Origin: Clarkia xantiana subsp. parviflora
Taxonomy: Eukaryota > Streptophyta > Magnoliopsida > Myrtales > Onagraceae
Direction: 5' to 3'
Assembly (NCBI GenBank): GCA_036873135.1
Contig: JAPTYO010000010.1
Location: forward strand, 19,957,772 to 20,021,771
Length of the DNA: 64,000 nt
The notes under the pieces were generated by a model. It was given only the letters and a program-made list of their open reading frames with translations, did no database searches and had not been told where the DNA came from. The stretch's first letter is position 1. Every line of letters begins with the position of its first letter. A program made the position numbers and the translations under genes. Shown here piece after piece: positions 47,113-58,351 of the stretch.

Positions 47113-48250
47113 GCTCACACTCGCCGGAATGGGAGGGTGCCTGTTAATGTATTGTCGTCCAAATGTGCATCAACATTTCACTCCTTCGATCTGGTCCTTT
47201 TCTTCCGAATAGTTCATACGAGGTTTGCCGTGCAACCGGCGGACACGATGGGCATCGTGCTACTTATCTGTTAGAAGTGTTGTAGGGTCCGCGGAACGTT
47301 GATTCCCTTTTCTCCAATCAACCTGTTATGAACAACATTTATATAGTGTCGCGTTGTATCCCATGTCAACTGATAGTTCTCCTTTTGCCTAGTTTTTTCA
47401 TAGGAACACTTCTCCAAGGCATTCGTACAAGTATTCACAAACTTCAACTAATATACGGTTGTTGGCCACCTAGTGAATACAAGAGTTGGTGAATTACAGG
47501 TGAGCTTGACCATCCCCATCGCTCATATCCTTAGTCAAACCCAACCGGTTTCCAAAGACGTAGTCACTGGGCCTTTTTGTTCAGCACTACGCTCGTACGC
47601 CGGGAAGCGAACATTGAGTCTGACCTTATATATGAGTTCCGAGTCCGTGAGGATACTTTGGGCGCCTCTTCATAAGGGTCCCTGGATCAATCACACGCTC
47701 GAGGTGAAAAAGTTTGCGTCCGCCAGAATCACGAGGATTCTTTCCTAGCACAACCGAGTTGTGACCCCCGTGGTCGTATGTGGCATGCGTAGTATGAAGC
47801 ACGCGTCGATAGCATACCTGAACGTTTTAGTTCAAAGGAATGGGATATGTCAAATCATGCTATCGCAGATTTTTATCTGGCCCAGAATGGGATTAATGAC
47901 GAACAAAGTTCATCACGACGATATGCAAAGCGAAGATCATGTCGAGTTACTTCGACAGTAGATGATCGTTATGCGTAATCAGGTTTATCCCCCGGATTCT
48001 TAACCAACCTTGCTTATTAGAGGCCTCCCTCCACCGCAAGACGACCGTACCTGTATGAGGAGGTAAGGCCCACATTCGAAATAGTTTTGGCAGAGGATTA
48101 CGTCCTCCTACGACTTAGTTTATAGACCAAAAATTTGATGTAATAAAAAAAAGTATGACGTCGATTGATCATAAACTCAGTTGCAATTCTTTCACTTACA
48201 AAATGTAACTTTCTAATATCAAAATGTTATCACAGATACATGCCACTTCT
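47113..48250 (-). repeat. Conserved 3' region of element D
   Basis: It corresponds to 24282-25380 and 42374-43500. The plus (antisense) strand has a 91-codon frame at 47473-47748 that resembles the frame at 24622-24957 (shared segments GELQV, SQTQ.VSKDVVTGPFCSALRSYA, ESVRIL). The purine tract next to the LTR reads ggcgagtgtgagc on minus. Confidence 0.75.
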
Positions 48251-49850
48251 AAACCCTACGCAATCCAAGCAGGTTTACATGCTTTTCGAATATCTCCCTG
48301 CGTAGTGGTTTAGTTAATGGGACCGCAATCATGTTATCAGTGGACAAGTATTCTATAGTGATTATATTGTCTTCTACCATAGATTTAGCATAAAAAATAT
48401 TTCACATCAATGTGTTTGGTCCTAATATGGTACTTCGGATTCTTTACTGCCGCAATGGCTGCCTGACTGTCAGAGAACACATTCACAGGTTTACTCCCGA
48501 CGTCACCATCAAGCAGCGCATTTAGAAGCCTTTTTCAGCCAGACCGCTTCCTGTGCGTTCTTGGAGAGTGCTACGAATTCTGATTCAATCGTGGATAGCA
48601 CGACACATGTTTGTTTCTTGCTCGTCCATGAAATGGCGGCATTAGCAAGGAGAAACACTCCTCTTGTGGTGGACTTACGATCATCCGGATCGCCACCATG
48701 GTCGGCGTCACTGTAACCGGCCAATTCTAACTTCCCGCTCTCATAGCACAGTGCGTAGTCGGAAGTACCTTTCAGATAACGAATAATTCGTTTTACAGCC
48801 TTTAAATGTTGATAGCCAAGATCTGATTGGAAACGTGCTACTAGACCCACGTCGTAACAGATATCCGGACATGTGCATTGCGTACATCAAACTACCGACC
48901 ATGCTTAAATACTTCGCACCCTATATCTGTTCACGCTCTGCTAGGTTCTTGGGGCCGTCACGTTTTGATAGTGCGCACCCAAACATCGCCGGCGTATCCA
49001 CAGGTTTGGCATCCTGTAATCTGAATCTTTTCAACAGTTTGTTGATATAAGCTTCTTGAGACAGACACAATTTTCGGGTAGCCCGATCTCTAGCAATTTT
49101 AATGCCCAAGATGTACGTGGCCTCTCCCATGTCTTTCATCTATAATACAGATGCCAACCATGACTTTGACTTGTTCATAAAACTCACATCGTTTGCGGCA
49201 ATGAGTATGTCATCCACATATAAGGTAAGATGACACACTTAGACCCAGAGATCTTATAATACACGCACGGATCCTTGTGAAGATTCACGAATCCGTTTCC
49301 TACGATTTTCTCGTGGAATCTGCAGTACCATTACCGAGACGACTGTTTAAGACCGTAGATGGACCTTTGGAGTTTACAAACTTTACGTTCGTTATTTGTA
49401 GTAATGAAACCCTCTGGTTGCTCCATATAGATCTCTTCCTCCAGGTTTCCGTGGAGGAATGCGGTCTAAACATTCATTTGGTGCAGCTCGAGATCGAGAC
49501 TTGCGACTAGGACCATGATTGACCCTAACCGTGGTTTTACGCACAGTCAGTTAGTTTGTTTTGTCAAAGTCAACTCCGTGAAATGGGTATATCCTTTCGC
49601 ATCAAGTCGAGTTTCGCACCTTCCGACCTTTTCCATCAGTGGTGAGCCTTCTTTCAGGACTCACCTTATCCTTGTGCCCCTGTGGTTAGCAGGTAAATCA
49701 ATTATAGACTATGATGGCTTTCATTTAAGCGATCTCTCTTATTATTTTCCTCCATTTCTCCACTTGTGGTCTTTCCAATGCTTGCCAACAATTGTTAGAG
49801 CGAGGTTATCACCTTGCTCGATGGGTTCGAAGCCTTTGACTTTCGTCTAG
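48250..49850 (-). pseudogene. Element D RT and RNase H, disrupted
   Basis: Minus strand. RT traces include the region for QMNV.TAFLHGNLEEEIYMEQPEGF (about 49480-49400) and the MKDMGEATYILGIKIARDRA segment (49139 down). RNase H shows YSDADHGGDPDDRKSTTRG, ISWTSKKQTCVVLSTIESEF and SDSQAAIAAVKNP. Frame breaks lie near 48535, 48865, 49140 and 49250. Confidence 0.88.
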
Positions 49851-51552
49851 GCTTAATTAATCCCATCTAGAGTCAGATCATTTCTCCCACTCGGAATAAT
49901 GCTTCTTATCGTAACATCACTTCTATTGGGAACATTTCTCCCACTCGGAACAATGCTTCTTATCGGAGCATCGTTTCATTTGGGAACAAGAGCAGTGCTT
50001 GAACATTGACCATCAACTTTCCTTTGACAACCTCTCGGTCTCGGGGTTTCACTTCCGAGATGAATTCCTTGATCACTAGGATCTGGAAAAAAGTTTGGTC
50101 GGATCACTCCCACTGGAAACAATGGGTATTTTAGTTTAGGTAGTTGCGGCATTCCTGGTTTAGCAATTTGAATATCAGGTTCTACTTGATTCGTCTCTGC
50201 GGCAACAGCGATCTCATGTGGTAGGGTTTATTCCTCCCACTGGATTTACTATGAAAATGTTTCCATTATCATTTAGCATTTCATTTACTTGAGTTTCCGG
50301 TTCAAATCTCTCTCACTCGAATTAAGTGGGACCTGATTGTCAATGTTATCCTGCTCTGTTTTGATCAATACTACATTTGTTTGAAACTGTCCATACATCG
50401 GAAAATTCGTCCTCAAGTATGTAATGTCTCATGTTCGACCACGGTACCATTTTCCCAAAAAATGTAAACAGATATTTTCTAAGAGTAGGTAACATACTCT
50501 TGTCCCAAATACGTGTTTAATGCACAAATTAATGTCACGTGATAATTTGATTTAACTCATTATCATTCTTCAGCTATTATGGCGACGTGTTCTACCGATT
50601 TCATAGGAACACAGTGTTACATAAATGTGAAACACTTTTCATCATCCCATAGGGAACGTCTGATAGAGTGACTCCAACAGTATGTTTATAAACTGTGTTT
50701 CTGAAGTGTCTCAGTTGATTTGAATGCCTAGCCTGACTAATCGTTCAAGGCGTATGGAAGGAAAATCGTTTAACCGACTTCATCCTTCTTCGTTTCCAAA
50801 CTTATCTCAGAGATTTTATTTCATCTCAGAACTGAGCATCTTGGGTTTTCACCCTACGCGTTAGCTGATACTTTTACAAGGTCGTGGTAGCTTCGAAGCC
50901 TACTTCGTACCGATGTAAATGGTATTAATAAGTTGTTTCCAAGGGAATGCAAACAAAAATTCAGCACTTCATCATTCAGAAACTTCATCATTAAATTCGT
51001 ATTTTCTGTTCCGTCTATCGAGGTCCACTTGCGTGTAGCGCTATTCACCGTAGTTTTAATCCTAGGGTGAATCGTTTCATTTCTGAATTTAATTCAATTT
51101 AATCCAATCGGTTTCGCACATGATCATAATTACATATTATTTCATTAAATGGAGTACTTAATAATAAAGAAAAGATTTATAAATAATATATATAAGCAAT
51201 GCATTAAACAACAATCAAAAGGATCGAATAGCCTGAGAAATGGGTAATCAATACTTTGTCCGAGCATTTGTCACATGCTCAAAATGAAGTGTTTCCTTTC
51301 AAGGAACACTATAATCATTAAGTATCTTAAACTGAAAATTTAAGAAGAGGTTCATTCAGCAAATAAAGATAAAGTCTTTCATTCAATCTTTATGTTTCCG
51401 GGGCAAGCTCCTCAGGTTTGTGCTTGTTCTCCCTCTAGTTTCTGCAATCCAAAAGGGTAAATTTGAATTACTTTTGAGTGAGAAGAGTCCTGGAAGAACT
51501 TATGAGGTTATCATTATTCTTCAGCACGTACCTTGGGAGGATTGGTACAGGC

Positions 51553-52371
51553 TAGGGCTGAGCTTGGGCGGGCCGGGACGGGCTTTTGCATTAGCCCGAG
51601 CCCGAGCCCGAAAATTTCGGGAGTCCAACTTCGGGCCCGAGCCCGAGCCCGAGCCCGAGTCCAAGGGAAATGTCCCGCCCGAGTCGGGACATCGGGACTC
51701 GAGCTAGCCCGAGTTTGAAAAAAAAAATTGCCGAAAAAATATATCTAAACTTCAGTCCATCAATTTCAAATCCATCAACACAAAATTCAACAACCAAGTT
51801 CCGTGGCTGAAGTACCCGTCGCCGGTAATGGACTCGGGTTGGTCTCATCAATTTGTGGACTTGGAGTGTCCGATTCCGATCCAACAGGTGAGGAAGACAT
51901 ATATGGCGATCTGAAATTACATAAACAAATTAAGATATGAAGATGACTAGATTCGAACTATTGACTATATACTATGTCTTTACAAAATTGTTTGAATAAA
52001 GATGAGCAGAAGAGGATTACCGGTGAGCTGATCGAAGCAAGCTACTGGTTTCTGGGAGGTCTAGGTCTTCGACGACGACGAAAGAAAATGGTGCGGCGTG
52101 AAATTGGTTTGGGGAGGTCTAGGTCTTCTTGACTACTTGTGTGGCGTGAATTTGGATATGGAGTAGCAGTATAGGAGTAGTAGTTACTAGTTAGTGGACA
52201 ACTGGGCTAGTGGGCTTGGCCACTTTTGTTTTTTTTTTTTTTTTTTTATGAAAAGGCTTAGCCACTTGGGAATTGGAAGTCATCGTTGTTTTTTTTTTTT
52301 AACTAAAAATAATTATACATAGTTAGATATATATACGGGCGGGCTCGGGACATTCGGGCCTTTTGAAAAAA

Positions 52372-52403
<32 letters not shown>

Positions 52404-52502
52404 TTAAGAACAAATGTCCCGCCCATTTAGACTCGGGCCTATTTTCGGGACGGGTTTTTCGGGACGGGCTTTCGGTCTCGTCGGGATTCCTGCTCAGCCC
52501 TA
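51553..52502. mobile_element. Non-autonomous hAT element in element D gag
   Basis: 950 bp, TIRs TAGGGCTGAGC/GCTCAGCCCTA and a perfect 8-bp target duplication gtacaggc (51545-51552 and 52503-52510). Both subterminal regions carry runs of the 6-bp unit gcccga/tcgggc (about 51594-51660 and 52370-52405) in inverted arrangement. No transposase is recognisable; the middle is AT-rich. Confidence 0.93.
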
Positions 52503-52508
52503 GTACAG

Positions 52509-53218
52509 GCCATAGCAAGGTGTCCTTTCACGCCACACCTAAAACACGTTTGAGTTTCCTCTCTACGTATCTGTTTTTCTTGCCTTTTCTTGCCACTGAA
52601 TTGCTTTCGTTTGAACTTCTTCTGAGTTTTTGGAGCTAAAGGCTTATCAACCTTAAACTGAAGGCCCTTGCATTTTCTCTTGCGCTTACCCTTTTGCTCA
52701 GCTGGATGCGGGGATGCAAGATGCATTTTCGCTCTCAGCTTTTCAGCCTTGGGACGATCATCTTCCAGCTCGAGATGGACTCACACTTTCTCGAGATCAT
52801 CGAGTTGAGTGGCATGGGTAAGGTGCATTTTCATGCTATACCAAGAGTCAAGCAAGGATCAGATAACACATTGGACCTTTTGTTCGTCGATCAGGATCTC
52901 TCCTGCCTTCTTGAGTTCAGCAAGCATGTTAGAGATGTGTCTAATATGTTCCTTCATTGTGTACTTGGGATTCATCTTGTACGAGTCTAAAGCGATGTTT
53001 AATGACCGCTTCTGGGCTGTGGTGTAAACACCAAACCCTGCCTTAAGACCACCCCAAAGGTCCATGGCAGACTTATAGTGATCATATTCATAGAGAATGT
53101 CATCCTCAAGCAGTGACAACAAGGGGCTGGTTTTCGATTTTTTATCATATCCAGAGAGAGTGTCATCTATCATACACATTTGGTGACTGGTTTTCGATTT
53201 TAAAATAACTTTAAACAT
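52509..53218 (-). pseudogene. Element D gag, interrupted
   Basis: Minus strand. The UBN2-type gag core (DILYEYDHYKSAMDLWGGLK, KYTMKEHIRHISNMLAELK) runs 53218-52859. After a frame break comes a basic stretch and the CCHC zinc knuckle CFRCGVKGHLAMAC (about 52551-52510), the RNA-binding motif of gag. The hAT element at 51553-52502 cuts the frame directly after the knuckle. Confidence 0.85.
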
Positions 53219-54764
53219 TAGGAGCTGATTTGCAATTCATGCTTATATTCAATCATGTAGCATTCTAGACATGAATCTTAGGCAATTCCAACCAACACAG
53301 CATGTCTATCCTAGTGCGCATTCCATATATTTAATCCGGGCTCAGCCCACAATATGCAATATCCAGCTAGCTTGACTCAATCAAGACAACATTTCTAATC
53401 ATGAATAAATATATTTTGAATAATAAACAATTGCAATTCATCCCACTAATTATACCAGTCCCAAAAACATGTATCTCCGAGATCCATCTCCATAATCGAA
53501 ACAAGGCATGAAAGGTTATCAACCCTTGAGCACTGTGTGGGCCTATTAAGGTTCTAAACATTTGGATTTTAAAACTTGACCTCCCTATTTTAATTGACTT
53601 GAATTCGGTTTTGAAAATACGGTTCGGTTCAGTCAATTTCAGTCTGATTTGGTCCGGTTCGGTCCAGGAAATCTGGTTCGGGTCTGGTCCGGAAAAAGCG
53701 ATTCGGCCCGGTAAAATCCGGTTCGGTCCGGTTTTAATTTTAAAATCTGGTTCAGTCCGAATCAGTCCGATAAAAATAGGGTTCGGTTCGGTTCAACACT
53801 CAAAAACTGGTTCGGTTAGATCCACTTAGTTACCCCGGTCCGACCCGACCCGATTAGGTCGAACCGATTGAGAAAATCCGGTTTGGTTTTAATTCGTCCC
53901 GGTTTGACATATTGGACCGGCCCAATAATTAAAATATAAAAGGTTGGGCCGAAATGTTTACTTGTGGCCCAAGTAGGGTTTTAAAGTCCAAAAATATTTA
54001 ACTTAGCCACCAAGTAGCATTAACTATATAAAATAATTTCAAATATTAATAATATATATATAAATTTCAGACCTAATTAAAACATATATATATATTTATT
54101 GCCAATATTCTATCTTTAAGATTAAATCAATCAACAATATATATATATATATGCAAAAATCGGCACACACATATAAATATATATATTATTTATTGTCAAT
54201 ATCTTAAATAGGGAAACATATATTAACAATATATTTTCTCAATCTTCTAGGTAACTAAAATCTATCAATAATATCTTTAACCTATTTAAATATTTTATAT
54301 ATTGATAGTTATATATATTTCTATATATTAATGTGAATCTATCCCAACGTTCTCAATTATAAATATATTGTTACCTTGAATAAAAATTAAAATATGGTAA
54401 ATAATATTATTAAAAATTTCGGCCGAAATTCTCTTACTTGGTGCCTAAGAAATTAAAATTTTTACCTTGTAATTTAGGGTTTTGGCCGAAAATAAACACA
54501 TAATTAGGAACAAGTGGTCAAATTTCAAGAGCAAATTTTAATAAGATCTACAATCCAGTGTTTGATTTTGATAAATATTACATTTTTCTTGAAGATCATG
54601 AACATCAAATTTTCTAAGAACATCATGAAAATTTCGGACCTCCTTAACCATAAAAATTCGAAAATTTTAAAATTCCCTTTTTTAAATTTTCGGTTCAAAG
54701 TTTAAATTTTCAAGAACACCAATTTATCAAAATCATCAACTTCTAACACAGGCTTTGATACCAC

Positions 54765-55370
54765 TATTAGATTACGTGGAGTAATCACTACGGATACTAA
54801 AATCATGGTACATGCTAGTAACCGAAATAACGCAGTGGAAGATTCGCACATACCTCTACGGTTGTCCGTAGTCCCAAGATCTTTGCAGGAGGGGGTTCAG
54901 GATCCTCCGGTCGGCACCCGTAGGGGTTCTTGTGAAGGAAGCCCTACGTGATATATTCTTCACAGCAAAGCCTCTGATCGATTCTTGGCAAGGGACGGAT
55001 CTCCAGAGTGTTTGCTCGAAGGCAAATTGGCACACCCTTGGTGTTGGTGATGTGGTTCGGCCGAATTTGTGGTGTCTCTGGGGATGAGGGTTTTTCTCTC
55101 TAAAACACTCCAATGAAGGATTAAGGATTAACCTAATAAAACCCCTAACGCCACATATATATAGGAGGAGTAAAGTGGACAAAAGTCCACTTTACCAACC
55201 TACATAATTTTGCCGGCCACTATGCATAGTGAGGCCCAATTTTGGACCTCTCATGTCAATTGGGATTTGGGTCTGACCCAATGTCCTAATGTGACATGTA
55301 CCAAATTAACTTAGGTAACATATACATATAATGGGCTTCCATTTACGGTGTCCAACACAATATGCTTACA
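54765..55370 (-). repeat. 5' LTR of element D
   Basis: 606 bp, read on minus TGTAAGCATATTGTG...AATCTAATA. It borders the PBS at 54764 and is paired with 46495-47112. Confidence 0.9.
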
Positions 55371-55412
55371 AAATGACTCTTTTTACAGCGGCCCATTCAC
55401 CGAATGCCAACA

Positions 55413-57338
55413 GATCTAAGAAGGAGGCTTTGGGTTTTCTGGAAGAGAAAATTGTGGAAAAAATCAACGGCTGGAAATCGGAGTTGCTAAACAATGCAGG
55501 ACGTGAGGTCTTAGTCAAATCGGTGGTTACGGCTACACCAACTTACACCATGAGTGTTTTCCTCCTTCCCAAGACTTGGTGTGCGGAGATCAATTCGTTA
55601 ATAGCCCGATTTTGGTGGGGACAATGTGTAAATGAGAGGATGATTCGTTGGAGGAATTGGGAGAAACTAACAAAGCCAAAGGAGTGTGGAGGGATTGGGT
55701 TCAAGGAACTCTAAACATTCAATATGGCCCTCTTAACAAAAATAGCCTGGCGATTACTCAAAAATCCTGATTCATATTGGGCAGCAATGCTCAAGGGCCT
55801 CTACTTCCCGAGAACAAACCTAAGTCACATAGCAAAAGGCGTGAGAGCGTCATGGGTATGGACGAATCTTTTGACCAGAAGAGACGTGTTAATGGAAAAC
55901 GGATTATGAAAGGTGGGTAACGGGTTAAGCATCAATATCTATAATGATGCTTGGATCCCGGGGATTTCTAACTATAGACTTCTACCTCCGAATGATCTAA
56001 TCACAGGGAAGCTCAATGAAAAGGTGGCGAGCATCATAACAGCAGAACCACAGAAATGGGACCTCACAGCCATGCACCAGCAAATTTCGGGTGAATAAAA
56101 GGAAGGAATTAGAAGAACACCACTACCGCAGGTATCACAACCGGATGAGATGATTTGGCCACATACAAGAGACGGTAGCCTCAGAGTGAACTCGGTATAT
56201 AGGCAGCTAACTTCACCTGGCGAAGTGGAGGAGACAATTTATCAAAACCCGAAAAATCCTCAAATAAACCTGAGGTGGAAGTAAATCTGTGCGATGAAGT
56301 CAATACCTAAAGTACAGGTGTTCATGTGGAAGCTAGTGACAAACGCTATTGCAGTTAGAGTAAACCTACACCGAATGGGAATGAATATTTCTACTGGGTG
56401 TCCATTTTGTCAAGCCGAAGAGACCCCCGAACACATGCTATTTCAGTGTACGTGGACAACTCCGATCTAGTTCGCGACTCTCAACGTAAGACCTGAACTA
56501 ATAGGGGCGTTGAATGCTTCTTCGTGGATCATGACAATTAGGAAATGAGTGTGATGAGCAAGGAGGATCGAATAAAGAGATGGACACTAGTTGGACTGGT
56601 CTGTTGGTCAATATGGAAAGAAAAGGGACGGGCAACAACGATAACCCAAATCCCGTGAGAGTAACATCAAATACGCTTCAAGAATTCAACGAGTTTTGGG
56701 AAGCAACGCATCCGCGACAAAGAACTGATCTGGGAGTGGCAAGCTTTCCAGCTGATAATGACGCCAATATGGTGAATTTGGAAGATAGCGGTCACTGGAC
56801 ACCACCACCATGTGGATTTGTTAAAGTGATTTGTGATGCGTCCTGAGAAGCTAGATCGAGGATGGGCGGAACAAGAGGAATCACTCGGAATAGCTAAGGC
56901 GAGATCATCAGAGGATTTGGCTGGCATACAACGTGGGGCGGAGCTTTGGAGCTGGAAGTCGAGGCCATATAGGCGGTTGTGGATCTTGCAGTAACACAGA
57001 GATGGAGTTGTGTCATTATCGAGTCTGATTGTCGGGAAGCGATGCAATATCAGACAAGAGGTGGAGGAATATAAGCTAGAAAGTTTCTACTCAAATTGAA
57101 ACTATTCGGCTAAAGTCCACAACTCTGCATGATGTTCGATGAAAATTAATTCATCGTAGTATTAACACTTGTGCTAACTGGATTGCAGTTAAATCTAGAA
57201 AGAGGTCGTATTATTATAATTGGGTTCATACACCCCTCACCCTCTCTTTTGTCATTAATTGTAAAAGACCGGGAATTCATCCCACCTTAATTTGCTTGTT
57301 TGAGTATTAATAAAGAATATTTTGATGGAAAAAAAAAA
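55413..57338 (+). mobile_element. L1-type LINE, 3' part, with zf-RVT and RNase H
   Basis: It starts inside the RT C-terminal part (RSKKEALGFLEEKI, then LLNNAGREVLVKSVV.A.PTYTMSVF, FWWG), followed by the post-RT region (AWRLLKNPDSYWAAMLKGLYFP), a zf-RVT segment (KVQVFMWKLVTNAI...CPFCQAEETPEHMLFQC) and an RNase H domain (about 56810-57065, with ESDCREAMQ). It ends in aataaag and an A-run at about 57330-57338. Several stops and frameshifts (near 55712, 55908, 56096, 56283, 56470 and 56845) make it a pseudogene. Its 5' part is missing, cut off where the element B LTR begins. Confidence 0.9.
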
Positions 57339-57395
57339 TCAACACTAACATAGTAACATTGTAAGAACTACCAAGCACTGGCGTGTCGGTGTAGT

Positions 57396-58343
57396 CAGGG
57401 ACGAATCTACATAGTGTATTACGGTGTCACGGGACACCGCTTAACTCGACCGAGCTAGAGCAAAAAATTAGCAATTAACGATAAGGACCCCGTATAAAAA
57501 TTGCAAAGGACCCCATATAAAAATTACAAACTAAACTAATGACAAATAATGCTCGGTAGTCTAGTTGGTTTTGCACGCATAAATTAATTGCTCCATCCCT
57601 GGTTCAAGTCTCAACATCCACACTATTGCATGTATTTATATATATTATTAATCTTCTTCATCTTATGCTATTTTTTAGTGTTAAACTAGAATTAAAAAAA
57701 TTACTTTTTAATATTTTGCTAATGTGTTTTATATTTGTTTTTCCCAATGACATTATACTTGCTTTTAATCTAATTTTTTTAAAATATTTATTTATTGTAT
57801 AGTCTCTTTCATCTTATGTCACATTTTCAGTTTTAAACTATAATTAAATCATATCTTTATTGTTTAATATTATTTTACCGTATTTAATATTTGTTTTTAT
57901 CTCAATATCATTATACTAGGTTTTGATCTAAGTGTTTATTTAATATTTATTAATTGTCATTTATTCTTCTCTTAAAACTATTAATTTTTTTTTATGTCTC
58001 ATTTCTCTTCATGTGTCATTGAAAAATATTTTTTACAATTTTGCAAGTCTTTTTTTTTCATTTAAATAAAAATATCATTAATTTTTATTTATTTCATTCC
58101 AATTATTTTTCATTTCTTTGTTTGACCAGAATAATTATAATTTGTGTTATGTTCTTTATGTTTGTATTGGATATTATCAAGTTTGGAGTTTTTTTATTCA
58201 TTATGAGTACATATATAGTTGTAGTTTAACAATTTTATTACGATTTTTTTAGTTCGACCCGAAATTATATTTGATCCGATCGATTTTTAACTATAGAAAA
58301 TTTATTTGCACCCACTAACCCCTGGGTCCTGGATTCGTCACTG
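57396..58343. mobile_element. Non-autonomous hAT element
   Basis: 948 bp, ends CAGGGACGAATCTA/TGGATTCGTCACTG and a perfect 8-bp target duplication ggtgtagt (57388-57395 and 58344-58351). The interior is very AT-rich without a transposase frame. The terminal sequence cagtgacgaatccaggaccc resembles the ends of plant hAT elements that encode TTF-type zinc-finger/dimerisation-domain proteins, so this looks like a deletion derivative. Confidence 0.92.
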
Positions 58344-58351
58344 GGTGTAGT

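Larger units (their letters stand above)
46495..55370 (-). mobile_element. Copia element D, long-leader family, nested in the element B LTR
   Basis: An 8.9 kb element: 5' LTR 54765-55370, PBS (read on minus, gtggtatcaaagcc, 54751-54764), leader, gag with CCHC knuckle (53218-52509), a decayed middle, RT/RNase H (about 49850-48250), a 3' region, and 3' LTR 46495-47112. The flanks aaagg (46490-46494) and aaatg (55371-55375) fit a 5-bp target duplication with one mutation. Removing the element restores a continuous element B LTR. Its gag is split by a hAT element (51553-52502). No integrase motifs were found. Confidence 0.9.
45362..55412 (-). repeat. 5' LTR of copia element B, split by two insertions
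   Basis: The LTR is 45362-46494 plus 55371-55412, interrupted by a hAT element (45621-46194, with duplication) and by copia element D (46495-55370). With these removed, about 593 bp remain, matching the 588-bp LTR of element 3 end to end: the final 42 bases after element D read ...gcggcccattcaccgaatgccaaca like gcggcccaatatccaaatgccaaca. It then abuts the LINE at 55413. Confidence 0.85.

Noticed and set aside
51591..51884. Gly-Leu repeat frames at 51.6 kb and Arg-Ala repeat frames at 52.4 kb
   Set aside because: They are translations of the GCCCGA hexamer arrays inside a hAT element.
23694..55412. One single copia element with LTRs at 23694 and 45362/55412 surrounding PHT1 copy 2
   Set aside because: The LTRs are of the same subfamily, but outer flanks (catat and gatct) do not match as a target duplication and the interior between them is unrelated host and transposon DNA.
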